A stretch of 64,000 bases of DNA from Sycobia sp. Sy_11 (Eukaryota; Arthropoda; Insecta; Hymenoptera; Epichrysomallidae), in NCBI GenBank assembly GCA_018907035.1, contig JACCIC010000028.1:2015501-2079500 (forward strand). The letters run 5' to 3'. A program made the position numbers and the translations under genes. The notes below the pieces were generated by a model. The model was given only the letters and a program-made list of their open reading frames with translations, ran no database searches and was not told the DNA's origin. Shown here piece after piece: positions 38,430 through 49,779 of the stretch. Position 1 is the first letter of the stretch; every line of letters starts with the position of its first letter.

Positions 38430-41400
38430 TCAAACGGCCGCGGTGGGCCCGGCCCCCTCCTTCCTGGGCACGCCCTCGTAGCAGCGCCCCGCCCTGATGG
38501 CCCTGCGCGCGTCCTGCCGCCTCTGCTCGTCCTTGGTCAGGCAGGTCATGGCGAGGCCGGCCAGCAGCGCGAGGCAGAGGCCCGCGTGCACCGGGGCGTC
38601 GCCCCACCTGTTCATCATCGGCCCGAAGACGATCACCATGAGGACGCCGTAGACGTTGTTGGCGACGTTCAGCACGCCCGCGGCGAGGGTCTCGGATTCC
38701 GGATAGGTGTACTCGGTCGACATCTCGTAGCCGAGGGCCAGGTAGCCGGAGATGAAGAAGCTGAGGAAGGGGCGATATTGCCCGAGTCTCATTAAAGTTC
38801 GTGGGATAATTAAACAGAAAATATTTTAAGTATACGAGCTGTCCAACAAGATTGATGAAAATTAGGAAAATGAACTTTTTTTTTTTTGCGCCGCACGAAT
38901 TCTAGGAAAATAGAAAGCGCTTAAAAGAACGCAGCTCGTCCGTTCATATCCCATATCTAGGTCTCCCTTAAAACATTCCAATGTACAGTTTTCAATTACC
39001 CTAAAAATAGCGCGGCCAAGTAGACCATCCATTTAATCTCCAACAGCATGGAGGCGGTAAAAAGTATTTCGCCGCACAGGCTCAAGAAGTAAACTGCTAC
39101 CGTAGTTTCCCTGTAATAAATAAAAACGATGGAATTCCGGAAATCTGAATAATTACGGATTCAGATGACAGGAGAGTACAAAATTTCTTCGACAATTTCA
39201 CCTACTTGAATTTGTGAGTTTTATCCAGTATAATTCCAAATGCTATCGAGCCGAACATTCCCGTGATTATGATCAGTAATCCGATGTTACCGGCGTCCCT
39301 TTCGCCATTCTAGATTCAAATAAAATCATTAATATTAATGAAAGTGTAAACATTAACGAATACGCAATGTTAATGAAATGCGAACGGGCGATTATTTCCA
39401 GGAAATAATGTACGTTTGAAAGCATTTATAAAAGGCATCAGTTATAAGTAAATAAATCAATAAACAATCATACATAAAAGAAAAATACAAAAAATACTTA
39501 ACGAAGTCTTGTTTTTGATGAAATAAAAATAAATGATTGGATTATTATAATGATTAAGAATTTACATTTGTTCAATTACACATATCGATTTTTTTTTTGA
39601 AGCGCAATGCCATTGTCCTTTTCAAGACTACGAAAAGCGAGCTTCTAAAAAAATTCTTCCTCAAAAGAGATACTCTTATTTAGCAAAAAGTAAAAAAGAA
39701 TACAAATGGACGGATCGACAAAAGCTTCATTTCGAGAATCCGCGTTGTATCTCTCAAAAGAATTCCCAACAAAATCTTTGCTGCCCCACGTCGGTGAAAT
39801 TTCTCGAGCTTGAATATTCTCCCCTCCGATCGCCTCTACAATAAAGGACCGAGAGAAGCGGCATGGGATAAATGTCACCAAATACAAAAAAAAAAAAAAA
39901 AAACTAAATAAATTAAAAAAAAAAGAAAAACAAAATAAATAAAGGAAAAACGAATGAGAAGTACGGTCCTCGCCTCGAAATGCATCAGGAACATTTGATT
40001 CAGCAGGGTGGCGAGGGTATTGAGCACCCCGATACCGAGCCCGTAAGAATTGCAGAGTATGAGAAAGCTCCGGTTGCGGAAGAGCCTCTTCATGGCCGGC
40101 GCGACGCTTTGCTCGTCCTCGCGGCCGCTGGCACGCTGCAGCGCCCTCGTCTCGCTGGGCGGCAGTTTCGGATCCTCCTGAAACACTGGGCGTCATCCTC
40201 GCGTTAAACAATATCGTTCGCGCGCGCTCGGTGACGATGACGAGTTTTTTTTGGGGGGGGGGCGAAGGGATGAAGTGTCGCACCGATGACTAAAAGTTAC
40301 GATATTGCACGTGACGCGTTTACGCGCGTTACACGGCTGTCTGCCTCTCCGGGGGCTCTCTCTTTCGCGTATTTTGTCGATGAAAGCGCGGATTATTTTA
40401 CGAGCTCAGCGCCAAGCGAGTCCAAAATGATAGGTCGAATTAAGGAATATTGTTTATTTTTTGTATTCGTATTAAAAAGATAAAAATGAAAAAAAAAATC
40501 CCGTAAATATCGTACTCTATCGTAAAACTCATTAATTACTAACGAAATCATAATAATTTAACCGTCGTGCTTTATAAACTTATAAGCGCTTTTACGCCAA
40601 TTTAATATTCCATTACGAAATAAAGCGAGCTTTATATTGTAACAGATGTAAATTTGCATACAATTTAATTTCATTTGACGTCTATCCCGCGCAAACAGCA
40701 ATTAATTTTGTCGCTGAATCTCGAATCTCTCTCCCGCCCCCCCTCGCCTCCCCCCGGCCCTTATGAAATTCGTGCTTTCCGCGTGTATCGCGACTCTGAC
40801 GGCGGGAATTGATTTTGCTATTTTGCAATAGCGGGCCGCGTCCGTTTGTGCATAATTCTGGCGCAGCACGAGGAGCAAAAATGAGACGGCAAGAGCGAGA
40901 GTAATAACGCGGCTCGCCGAACGATAGATTTCATGCGTACAAACATCGATGTAATTTGATTCTCGAAAGCCATGTCATTCTGCAGATTGAGTGGGAGCTA
41001 CGGGAAATTTCTTATAATATAAATGAAATTCCTATATATGTATAGAAGTAGTTGTTTCAAAGGCCAATGCACGGCCAATCCAATTACTTACGTACGCAGG
41101 AGGGTCCATTGTGAGGGCTCGTTTCCGCGATACTCACGTAATACAACCAATAACAATGTAACGGTCGTCGCGACGGCGATCGCAGTCGAGAGCAGTAGGA
41201 GGTCCGAGCCGATGCTTTCTATGCTCCCGTGGTTTTTGACGAGCACCGGCGGCAGGAGGAACGAGGCCGCGATGCCCAGCTGGGAGCCGAAGATGCCGAC
41301 GGAAGTGGCTGTCGATAGTCCAGCGGAGCCGAACCACTTGGCCGCTATTCGCCCGGGGATCGGCAGCATCAGAACCTGTCGTACGATTAATTTTAATGAC

Positions 41401-42526
41401 GACCCGCCGCTCCTTGCCGCGGATGTCTCGTCCGCATTAAACGCCCGCCGGGCGCATCGAGATCCGGCCGAGTTCAATTAATTCTGCACTTTTATACGGC
41501 ATTATTTCTTTATTTATACATGGGCGCCGAGTGTCTGCATAACCGCGTTATAAAAGCACCACCACTTGCGTCCTCATTCATTCTCTCTCCTCTCATTCGT
41601 CTTTGCTAATTATAAATATAGGAGGCATCGATTAAAAATCAGTCAGCAATTCATTAAAAAAAAAAAAAAATGTACGGAGATTTAAATATTCGCGTAATAT
41701 CGATATAGCTGCCTCTCTCATTTTACCGATAAACAGGTACGTTCGCAATGTACGTTGTACTATGCGAATGGCGAATGACGATTTCGCCTATATCTCGTCC
41801 TCGCGCATTTTCTTTCCACATATTCAGAAATGACCAAACGAATCGTTGAGTTGTCGCGTACAGGCTACTTGCACGGTAATATCTGCTTCAAATTGGCTCT
41901 TACGCGCACGCGCTTTTGCAGACGATATAATGACGGTCGATACGGCATCTCCTCGATATTTTTCCCTCGACCTTGCTTGTAACCTCCCCCTCCCCCTTCC
42001 ACCCGCCACGAACTAATACAGTGCACAATAAAGAGCATGTAGCAAGAAAAAAAAAATCAATATCAGAAAAGGGCTTGACGAATTACGAAGGCATTATCGT
42101 TTATTCGTGAAATGCTCTTTTGAAATCGCTTTAAAAAAAGAGGAAGAAAAAAAAAACCACGCCGAATTAATCGGCTTTGGAGCCCTTGAAAATTATCAAT
42201 GAATAAATGAATTCTCCGACTTTTGCCAAAGTGAATACTAATGGGAATTAAATACTTTCGCTTAAGAGTTCAATTCTTTACAAGTATCGATTGAAATTTT
42301 GGCAAAAGCTCGATTACGCGTGTTAAGCCGGCGCGACAACGATGAAGATGGTCCGATTCTCTTTGTAAAATTTCGGGACGGAGAAGGGCGGGGTTCGAAC
42401 GGGTATCTCACTGGGCAAAGAGCAGACTGGATTCGTAAATAGATGTGCAAGCGCATGAGAAATTCATCGATTTACGAACGTGAAGCGTTATACACATTTC
42501 GGCAAATTTGGCGTGTCACAATGACG

Positions 42527-42565
<39 letters not shown>

Positions 42566-42751
42566 GTATACGCCTGGCGATTAATCCGTTTGCCACCGTT
42601 GTTTTATTTCCTCCCGCACTCCGGCCCGAACGTGTTTTATTCCGTTTTTCAACCGATGCTCCTCCCCCCTCCCCCGGTGTATATACACCGACTCTTGGCC
42701 CGGGCACAAAGCGAGTAGCTGTTTGTTGCCGGGACGTTGCCCTCCCTTCCG

Positions 42752-42801
<50 letters not shown>

Positions 42802-45800
42802 CACGCACATACGTCCCGCAAAATGTTGCGTCACTATTAATCATATGTACGTACCCGGGGAAAGAGAGGAATAAGGTATGCGCGCGGACTATTTTTGATT
42901 ACTGGACACTGTACGTGGTCTCTGACCAACGGCACGGAGAATCGAACGCCATCGAATCTAAATTCTCAGATGAATTTCTAGAAGAATCTTAGCAGGATCA
43001 TCTGTCACGGCAGCGTTGCGTGTAATAAAAATTCGAACGTCCCGATATTTGGCTGTCCGACGATTTATCGCAATGGTAATTCGAAAAACGTGGGCTGAGT
43101 AAAAGCGCCGATAAAAGAACGGGAAGCAATGCCGTCCTAAAACTGATAGTTTCTATTAATCGTCCATCGTCGTTTAACAGCCCGCACTGCTGCAATACAT
43201 CGCAACTCGTAGATAACAAATTGTCGCGAAAAGGGAGAAAGGGTCTCGATGGGGGCGGGGAGGGTGTTGGTTAAGGGACGCCGAGGCACACAAGCCCAGA
43301 GAGCGGAGCCGCGCGGCAGACTCGCCCTCGGAGGTTAAAATATAGCAGCACTTACGGTACACTTGTTTACATTCATTTCTGTGAAAAGGTCCCCCCGGTG
43401 TTTTGTCTACACAACCGCGTTCTTCCCCACCATCCCTTTCTTTCTCTCCGTCGGCCCGGGTGATTCATGGCAAAATACGCGGAATGCTCGCGGACAACGC
43501 TCGGGATTCTGGGACTCGATAGCCAGCTGTCAATTAATCGCGGTAATCGATCGCCGCTGCGCGTCCTTCCGATAAAATTTCCTCGGAACGAGCGTAAATT
43601 CTACCTAATCGTTTCGTATCCCGCCGACTTGATAAATCCGCGCGTTTGTGCGGCGGATTGTTTTGCGAATTTCCTGCGGCGAGGATCGTCGTTACCTGGG
43701 CGATGGCGACCAGGGATTGCCCAATCAGTACCACGTAAAATCTGTCCGGGGACACGGCGCAGGTTTTGATCCAGGCGCCGGAGCAGCACAAAGAGCTCCC
43801 GATGATTAAGCTCCTACGTACGCCCAGGCGCTCCGATTGATACGAGGCGGGCAATATGAATAGCACGTAATAAAACATGTAAGACATCGCCGTGCAATCG
43901 ACGGCGAACGACGAGACGCCGTAGTATCTGTTGAAAGAAAAAAAAATTTCTGGATTTCGCATGCGTCGTCGAAAATATTTTCCAGATATTCCCGTGGATC
44001 TTTTCATTAGTACAGGAAAATCATTAGTCATATATATTTTCTTTTTTAATTATCGTACGCGCGATTCGTTTTTTTTTATTTAAAAATGCAATTATTAAAG
44101 AGCTGCGTGATTAAAATTAGAACTAATTAAAAGAGTATTTTATCTCCTTTGATTTTACATCTATGGTGATTTTTTTTATTCCTTGAAAAATTTATATATT
44201 GCAATTAATTATTATAGGAAAATCTTCAACGTTCTATAAAGTTGTATATAATTAATTTATTAATATTTAATTTTCAAGTTGTATCTATTATTTTGTAAGT
44301 ATATTTTCACAAAAAAATGATCTTAGGCAAGATTTTTTGATCGATGAATTTATTATTTACGAGACATAAATTTCCATTTTTCGTACTCGATATCGCGGCT
44401 TCGCATACATTTTAATCCACTTGTATTTTATAAAAAGACTATTTATTGCTTATTGCAATTGACCGAACGATAAATACTACGTCATTACCTCATTACTTCA
44501 CAGTACTTTTTGTAAAAATTGAATGAATCAAGCTACCGTCTCGTCTCGCACAATTCTTAAAGTTTCATTTTGCAATTCGACGGAAGTCAAATTCAAGAAT
44601 TTAATGGATTTTAACGAATTGGAAAATTCAGTATTAATTTGAGCTAACGTTTGTCTTGTTTTTCATTTTCAACTATTCCAACAAAAAACGAATCAAAGTT
44701 TAAACTATCTCTTTCGCTTAACTCTAAAATAACGATAAATATTGATGCGAAAATTTTTTCCTCTATTTTCAAATTATCTAAACGCGCTGAAACAATTATA
44801 TTGATCATATTGCAGCAGTCTTATTTTCATTTTGCGTAGCTTAAAATCTGTGCGGAATTTTACGTTATTAATCAAAAGTAAATATACACATATTGATTTC
44901 AAAAAAACAAAAATCTAAAAATAGGGCTAATTCTTCAACAGAGCGCCGATTACGATAGCCAACTGGCAGTTAGTTCATCATTACCTTGCGACGATATTTG
45001 AAATAATCGAGTACTCCACCCATTGTACGTTGATGATCGCCGCGTAGATGATAAAAATCGCCAGCATCAGCCATCGGCGCTTATAAACCTTCAGTTCGAA
45101 CGGATGCAGCGGCCCGACGGAATATTCCTCTCGCCCATTGAGCTCGCCGGAGGCCTCGATAAATTTTTCCCCCGTTTGCGCTGGCGCCTCCTTCCCCATT
45201 TCCTTGCTCCGATTGTTATTCTCTCCTTCTCTCTCCTTCTTTTTTTTTTTTTTTTTTTTTTTTTTAAGTACCGGAATTAACGGAATACTCGGCCTGTCGA
45301 GGGTCGTTCGATGGAGCTCAGTGGCGTAATTCCGACGATCCCCTCCACGGGCCTCCAGTCCATTATTTCGCCCGATGACTGCGGCTGTCGACTCGAGGTT
45401 CAGCTCGAATTTTTGCGCCGGGAAAGTCTGAAAAACAAAAGGAGATAAGACGTATTGGGGCCCACTGACGGGGGGGGGGGGCAAAGATAAGATCGGAGAT
45501 AGGCCGGGATATCGTCAATGCTCGCCGATGCGGGCTTAGCGCGGTTGGAATTTTTTTCTGCATTATATGTAAAATATAAGATTAGTATACGATGTACGAA
45601 ACACTAGCTCCGAATCGACGGGCCGCGAAACTAACGAATGCCCCCCTCCCCCGTATATCCGATATTACGCGATGTCCAAGGGAGAAATGAAGGAAGTAAT
45701 TTTTAGCGCGCGGATTATCGATTTTCGCCCAGAGTCGTATATAGCGGCTTAACGAGTCAGCATCTCCGTGGATCATTGTTCTAACTTACCAATATTTCAA

Positions 45801-45888
45801 ACGGAATCTGAGGAGCGACGTCGTCCCGTCCCGCTGGCGGCTCTATAATGACACGTTCGAGAGCAATAAAAAAGTTTCGTATTATCAT
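38430..45888 (-). CDS. FLVCR: FLVCR-family MFS transporter (heme/choline exporter-like), 8 coding exons
   Basis: Exons in transcript order are 45888-45790, 45427-44985, 43927-43696, 41375-41138, 40185-39974, 39309-39206, 39110-39000 and 38760-38430 (stop TGA). All join in frame to 589 residues. The FLVCR family (MFS) moves heme, choline or ethanolamine across the plasma or mitochondrial membrane; the substrate here is inferred from family only. Recognition: a disordered N-terminal tail of about 150 residues, then KVYKRRW and TM1 (about 152-175), then YYGVSSFAVD, GAWIK, SPDRF, PGRIAAKWFG, FGSQLGIA, LLPPVLV, LNQMFL, DAGNIGL and TYPESE, the usual FLVCR landmarks in order, consistent with 12 TM helices. 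The start was chosen because 45888 is an ATG with A at -3 opening exon 1, whose donor is GTAAGT. Oddities: a Lys10 run at residues 88-97, a possible GC donor after exon 5, and a microsatellite just upstream of the ATG. The N-terminal two exons are less certain than the rest. Confidence 0.9.
42529..42560. repeat. (CT)n microsatellite in FLVCR intron 3
   Basis: A CT tract within the 2,320-bp third intron. A (TA)n tract at 42753-42798 lies in the same intron. Confidence 0.85.
45240..45265 (-). repeat. 26-nt homopolymer (A on the coding strand) inside FLVCR exon 2
   Basis: A run of 26 T on the plus strand lies inside the second coding exon of the transporter and encodes ten lysines. It is too short to be an intron: the flanking GT and AG are about 40 nt apart. 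Confidence 0.85.
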
Positions 45889-45894
45889 GGTGTG

Positions 45895-45950
<56 letters not shown>

Positions 45951-46414
45951 GTCAGGAACGTATCGGGAAAGCTCGTAAATTATACAAACATTGTGCTCGT
46001 GTAACGTCTGTTAATTTCGCTCTTGTATTTGCTGAAGAATCGTCCCGGTTCGTCGCTCCGGTCTCTAATAACTCGGTCTCGTTCTCTCGCACTCAGGGGT
46101 CAATGTGTCTTTACGTTAAATCAATTCAATTGCAAATTATCGCTGCCTTTCTAATAACAGCGTTATGTATGCCCAGATATTAAATCGTCGCGTTCGACGA
46201 TAATTCGGCACGGTAATCGACCATTAGCAGGATGAGGGTTTTTTTTTGCCCGATCGTACGTATCTCGTAATAAGCCGCCCATAAATATAATCCTCGGGTA
46301 AAATTCGAAAAAGATAAAACGCTTAAATTTTATGCTGTTTGCATTGTAAGCGAGCATTCTCCGACCGACTGCGTTCGGTATCGCGCGACGGAGTTCAATG
46401 TAACATCGGCGAAT
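45889..46414. promoter_or_regulatory. Shared head-to-head upstream region of FLVCR and acid phosphatase
   Basis: Only 526 bp separate the two divergent start codons, so both 5' UTRs and core promoters must fit here unless either gene has an upstream non-coding exon. The FLVCR-proximal end is filled by a compound (TA)n(TG)n repeat. I see no convincing TATA box. That it works as a bidirectional promoter is inferred from geometry. Confidence 0.5.
45895..45947. repeat. Compound (TA)n(TG)n microsatellite in the FLVCR 5' UTR region
   Basis: Alternating TA then TG dinucleotides begin within about 7 bp upstream of the predicted FLVCR start codon. On the transcript strand this is (CA)n followed by (TA)n. 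It is purine-pyrimidine alternating and length-unstable. Confidence 0.9.
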
Positions 46415-46579
46415 ATGCTCAAGTCAAATATATTGCTGACTTTTATATTTATTTTAATCCATCGCGCGGCCCGCGGCGACGCCTTCAGCTATCCCCGATT
46501 AAAATTACTGAACGTGGTAAGTGGTAGTAAGCCGCTCCATTATGTAACCGAGGCGTGACAGAGAGAGGGGGAGAGAGAG

Positions 46580-46632
<53 letters not shown>

Positions 46633-48424
46633 TCACGTAAGCTAAAACTATTTCTCGTTGGCAGATTTTTCGACACGGGGACAGAGAGCCGGAACACGGC
46701 ATTACCGGGGAATTGACAAAGGTGAGGATTTTTTTATTTTAATATTATCAGTGATCGACGGAGTCAAGTACGTTCCATCTATTTTATACATTTTTGAAAA
46801 TATATTAAAGTCGAGCTTGTGTCAAAAGTTTTATTCTTTGCGCTTTATTCTTGAATATTTGTCGAATTCAATTTTTCAACGATATCGGCTGCACTATGTC
46901 TTGAATTTATAAAAAGTGCATTGTTCTGCAAATTTATTTCGCGTAAGTCAATTTATAAAATAAAAGCGAAAAAATACAACTTTACTCCATTCTTCAAAGT
47001 GCTAAAAATCTACGATGTTTAGGCCCGCTTTCTTATTTTCTCCCTACAAAAATAAGCGCAAAGTAAACAACCCGTGATCTTTGAAAGAGGGGGGCTTTGA
47101 AAAATCAAAAAATGAAAAAAAACAACAAAACAACAACAACAAGAACAACAGTAAAGCGAGATAAAAAATAAATTTTCGTCCCCTCCCCCCGCTCAGCTGG
47201 GCCGACTGAGGGCCTACCACCTCGGCGAGGCGTTGCGCGCGAAATACGGCGAATTCTTGGGCGACGAGTACGAGCCCGAGGCGGTGCGGGCGCGCAGCAC
47301 CGCGTACACGAGGGCCAAGGTCAGCCTGCAGCTGGTGCTCGCGGCGCTTTACAGGCCGGGCGGCGGCCGGGCCTGGCACCCGTCGCTCGCCTGGCAGCCG
47401 ATTCCGTACTCGTACGTGGCCTTGGCGAAGGACGCCCTCCTGTTTCCGCGCGAGGACCCACGGTAAGACGGCCGTATACGCCTATTGAGATATATAACGC
47501 ATGGAACTGAAAAATAGTAATAATACGTAAAAAAAAAAATTGATATTGCATTTTTAGGCGCATTAACTGTTTATTGTCATATTGCTTAAAAACTGGTTCG
47601 AAAATTCCTCACATCTTCGATCTAATCCGCTTTTCATTTCTCATTTTTAAATACTCGATAACTAAAGAAAAATCTAAATTTGCTTTTATAGCGATCAGAT
47701 AAAGAGCTGATATTTTTTCAGCTGGAAGATAATGTTATTTTTAATTTTTTCATCGATAAGATAATATTACTTCACTAAATCAGCCTATAAATTTACTAGA
47801 CGAACGATGCAACTCCTATAATACATCAATGAATGAATACAGCAATTTCGTCGTTGTTCTAACGAACGTTACAGTTTTCAGAAAGAATACAACAGGATTT
47901 ATTGGACGCCGGAGGCACAGAGGAAAATTGATCCCTATCGCGAGCTGATGACGAACTTGACGAGGACGAGGGGAGGAAAGATGGACGTCCACGCGTTATT
48001 TCTGCTCTATCACAATTCGATGTCGCTGAAGTTGGTGAACGAGCCGCTGCCGCAGGGGATCGACGACGAGATCCTTCACGGATTTCTCCTTAACGCAACG
48101 TATCTCTATTACGACCTATTGACGTTTAACGATTGGATGAAAAAATTTAACGGCGGTACGCTTGCCGAGCGAGAATCGTGCTAATTTTAGAGGGAGATCG
48201 ATTAAAGGACAAATGCTTGAATTTAAGAAAAGTCCGTTCTGTATAAAATTATCCTCGTAGCAGAATGAGAAAGAGGATCTTTGAGTTTTGGATAGAAATT
48301 ATCTTCTGCGTGTGAAAATTGGAGATCTCTTTTTCCGCAGAGTATCAATGTGTATTTGCTAAAATTCCACCCACGTGTATTGATAATTAAGCGCCAAACG
48401 AGCTGTCAATTATATATATAATAG

Positions 48425-48476
<52 letters not shown>

Positions 48477-49686
48477 ATATATAATATTATAATAGAATTT
48501 CAAATTTAATTTATAACTCAACAGCGAATGGAAGATTTTTAAAATCTTTGATACAGCATGCATCCGTGTGCATTCGTGTGTTAACAGATTAAGATAGCTT
48601 AAGCAAACTTTGAAGTCCCGCTTATTACCATATAAATTGCTTGAAACTTCCACACGCTTTTATATTTATTCATTTTTGTTTTATTAATAATAATAATAAC
48701 CAGACGTGCTGTAGAAAACGTTTATAATATTGATTTTTGATATTTATTTTCTAAAAAGAAGCTATCGTAGTGAAAATGAGAATATACGGAGGAAAAGGTT
48801 TTTTTTTTTTTTTTTTTTTTTTAATCTTATGAGATGAGAAATGAGGATCGAATCTACGATAAGTCATAAAACATTTTGCATTATATTACCCTCCTTTTTC
48901 GAATAATTTATACTAAATTACATAAAAGCAGTAATTTATTTCCTTATGATTAGTTATAAACAATTAAGTAATGTAACGTCGTTGCAAATAGAAATTGCCA
49001 ATTTAGACTTATTATAAAGACTGCATTCAAATTCAAGAGACGTCGACTCTCGTGCATTATAATAAATAAGTAATTATAAAATTGCTGCTAATATTATTTA
49101 AAGCTCTAAATTTGAGATAAAATAAATTCAGAGCGCATAATACCTCTGACGGTGGTATGCGAATAATGTAGAGCATGCGTATGCATGACCAACATAAATC
49201 TTATTCGAAAATTAATTTCGAAATCGACAGGTACCCTCCTGCGCAAAATAGTGAACGACACATTGGAGATGGTCGGCGACGCGGCGACGAGCAAACGAAA
49301 GATTTATTTATACAGTACGCATGAACTTATCATAGTCTCGCTATTACAAGCGTTAAAAACTTGGGAGCCCCACATACCGGAATATGCGAGCGCAATTATG
49401 GTGGAGTTACGAGGGAGTGCGAGCATCAATTTCATCAGGGTAGGCATTAATAATGCTTCTTTTTTATTATATTATCTCTCTCTCTCTCTCTCGCTCGAAA
49501 ATTAATTAAGTTTTTTTTTTCAACCTCTAGATTCTTTATTACGCCGGGCAAAGTTTGACGTTCAAGGAGATGCGAATTCCTGGCTGTCCGAGTCTCTGCC
49601 CGCTGGATAAATTTATCGAGCTAATTGCCGATCGAATGCCCGATTACAATGATATAATCGGAGATCAAGAGTTAATGACTTCGTAG
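46415..49686 (+). CDS. Histidine acid phosphatase (insect venom/lysosomal acid phosphatase-like), 6 exons
   Basis: Exons are 46415-46516, 46665-46721, 47197-47462, 47875-48155, 49231-49439 and 49531-49686 (stop TAG), joining in frame to 356 residues. The enzyme should hydrolyse phosphomonoesters at acid pH through a phosphohistidine intermediate, outside the cell or in the lysosome. Residues 1-22 are a signal peptide (MLKSN, then a hydrophobic core, then HRAARG). RHGDREP at 37-43 is the catalytic RHGxRxP motif (His38 nucleophile). SAT-type 'RARSTAYTR' follows in exon 3, and STHE (His266-Glu267) in exon 5 is the distal catalytic pair in the form common in insects. GCPSLCPLDKF in exon 6 is the usual C-terminal disulfide segment. 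N-glycosylation sequons NLT and NAT are in exon 4. Kozak context has A at -3. The length is shorter than the usual 380-400 residues, mainly because about 15 residues are missing just after the catalytic motif. It resembles hymenopteran Acph-1-type proteins but orthology cannot be settled by eye. Confidence 0.9.
46561..46630. repeat. (GA)n tract in intron 1 of the acid phosphatase
   Basis: Impure GA from 46561, uninterrupted from about 46585. It fills nearly half of a 148-bp intron and ends 34 bp before the acceptor AG at 46663-46664. Confidence 0.9.
48427..48484. repeat. (TA)n microsatellite in acid phosphatase intron 4
   Basis: TA repeat with two GTAT interruptions, inside the 1,075-bp fourth intron. 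A T run of over 20 follows at about 48799-48822. Confidence 0.85.
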
Positions 49687-49770
49687 CCTTAATTCTCGTA
49701 ATTTCTACACTAACAGCCATTTGGAAATGTACTAAAGAAATCGGTGTTTTTAGTTTTTGTTGGAATGTTA

Positions 49771-49776
49771 AATAAA
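49771..49776 (+). terminator. Polyadenylation signal of the acid phosphatase gene
   Basis: AATAAA lies 85 bp after the stop codon and is followed by a T-rich stretch (ctatttttg). This gives a short 3' UTR. No comparable AATAAA or ATTAAA was seen close behind the FLVCR stop on the minus strand. Confidence 0.6.
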
Positions 49777-49779
49777 ATT

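Noticed and set aside
42385..42405. tRNA T-loop-like sequence (GGTTCGAAC)
   Set aside because: The flanking five-base arms do not pair, and no anticodon or acceptor stem fits.
45225..45280. Short intron inside FLVCR exon 2 around the poly-A run
   Set aside because: The candidate GT and AG are only about 40 nt apart, below plausible insect intron size, and the frame is open without it.
49309..49325. His-Glu instead of His-Asp in the acid phosphatase distal motif as a sign of lost activity
   Set aside because: His-Glu is common among insect members of the family, so it is not evidence of inactivation.
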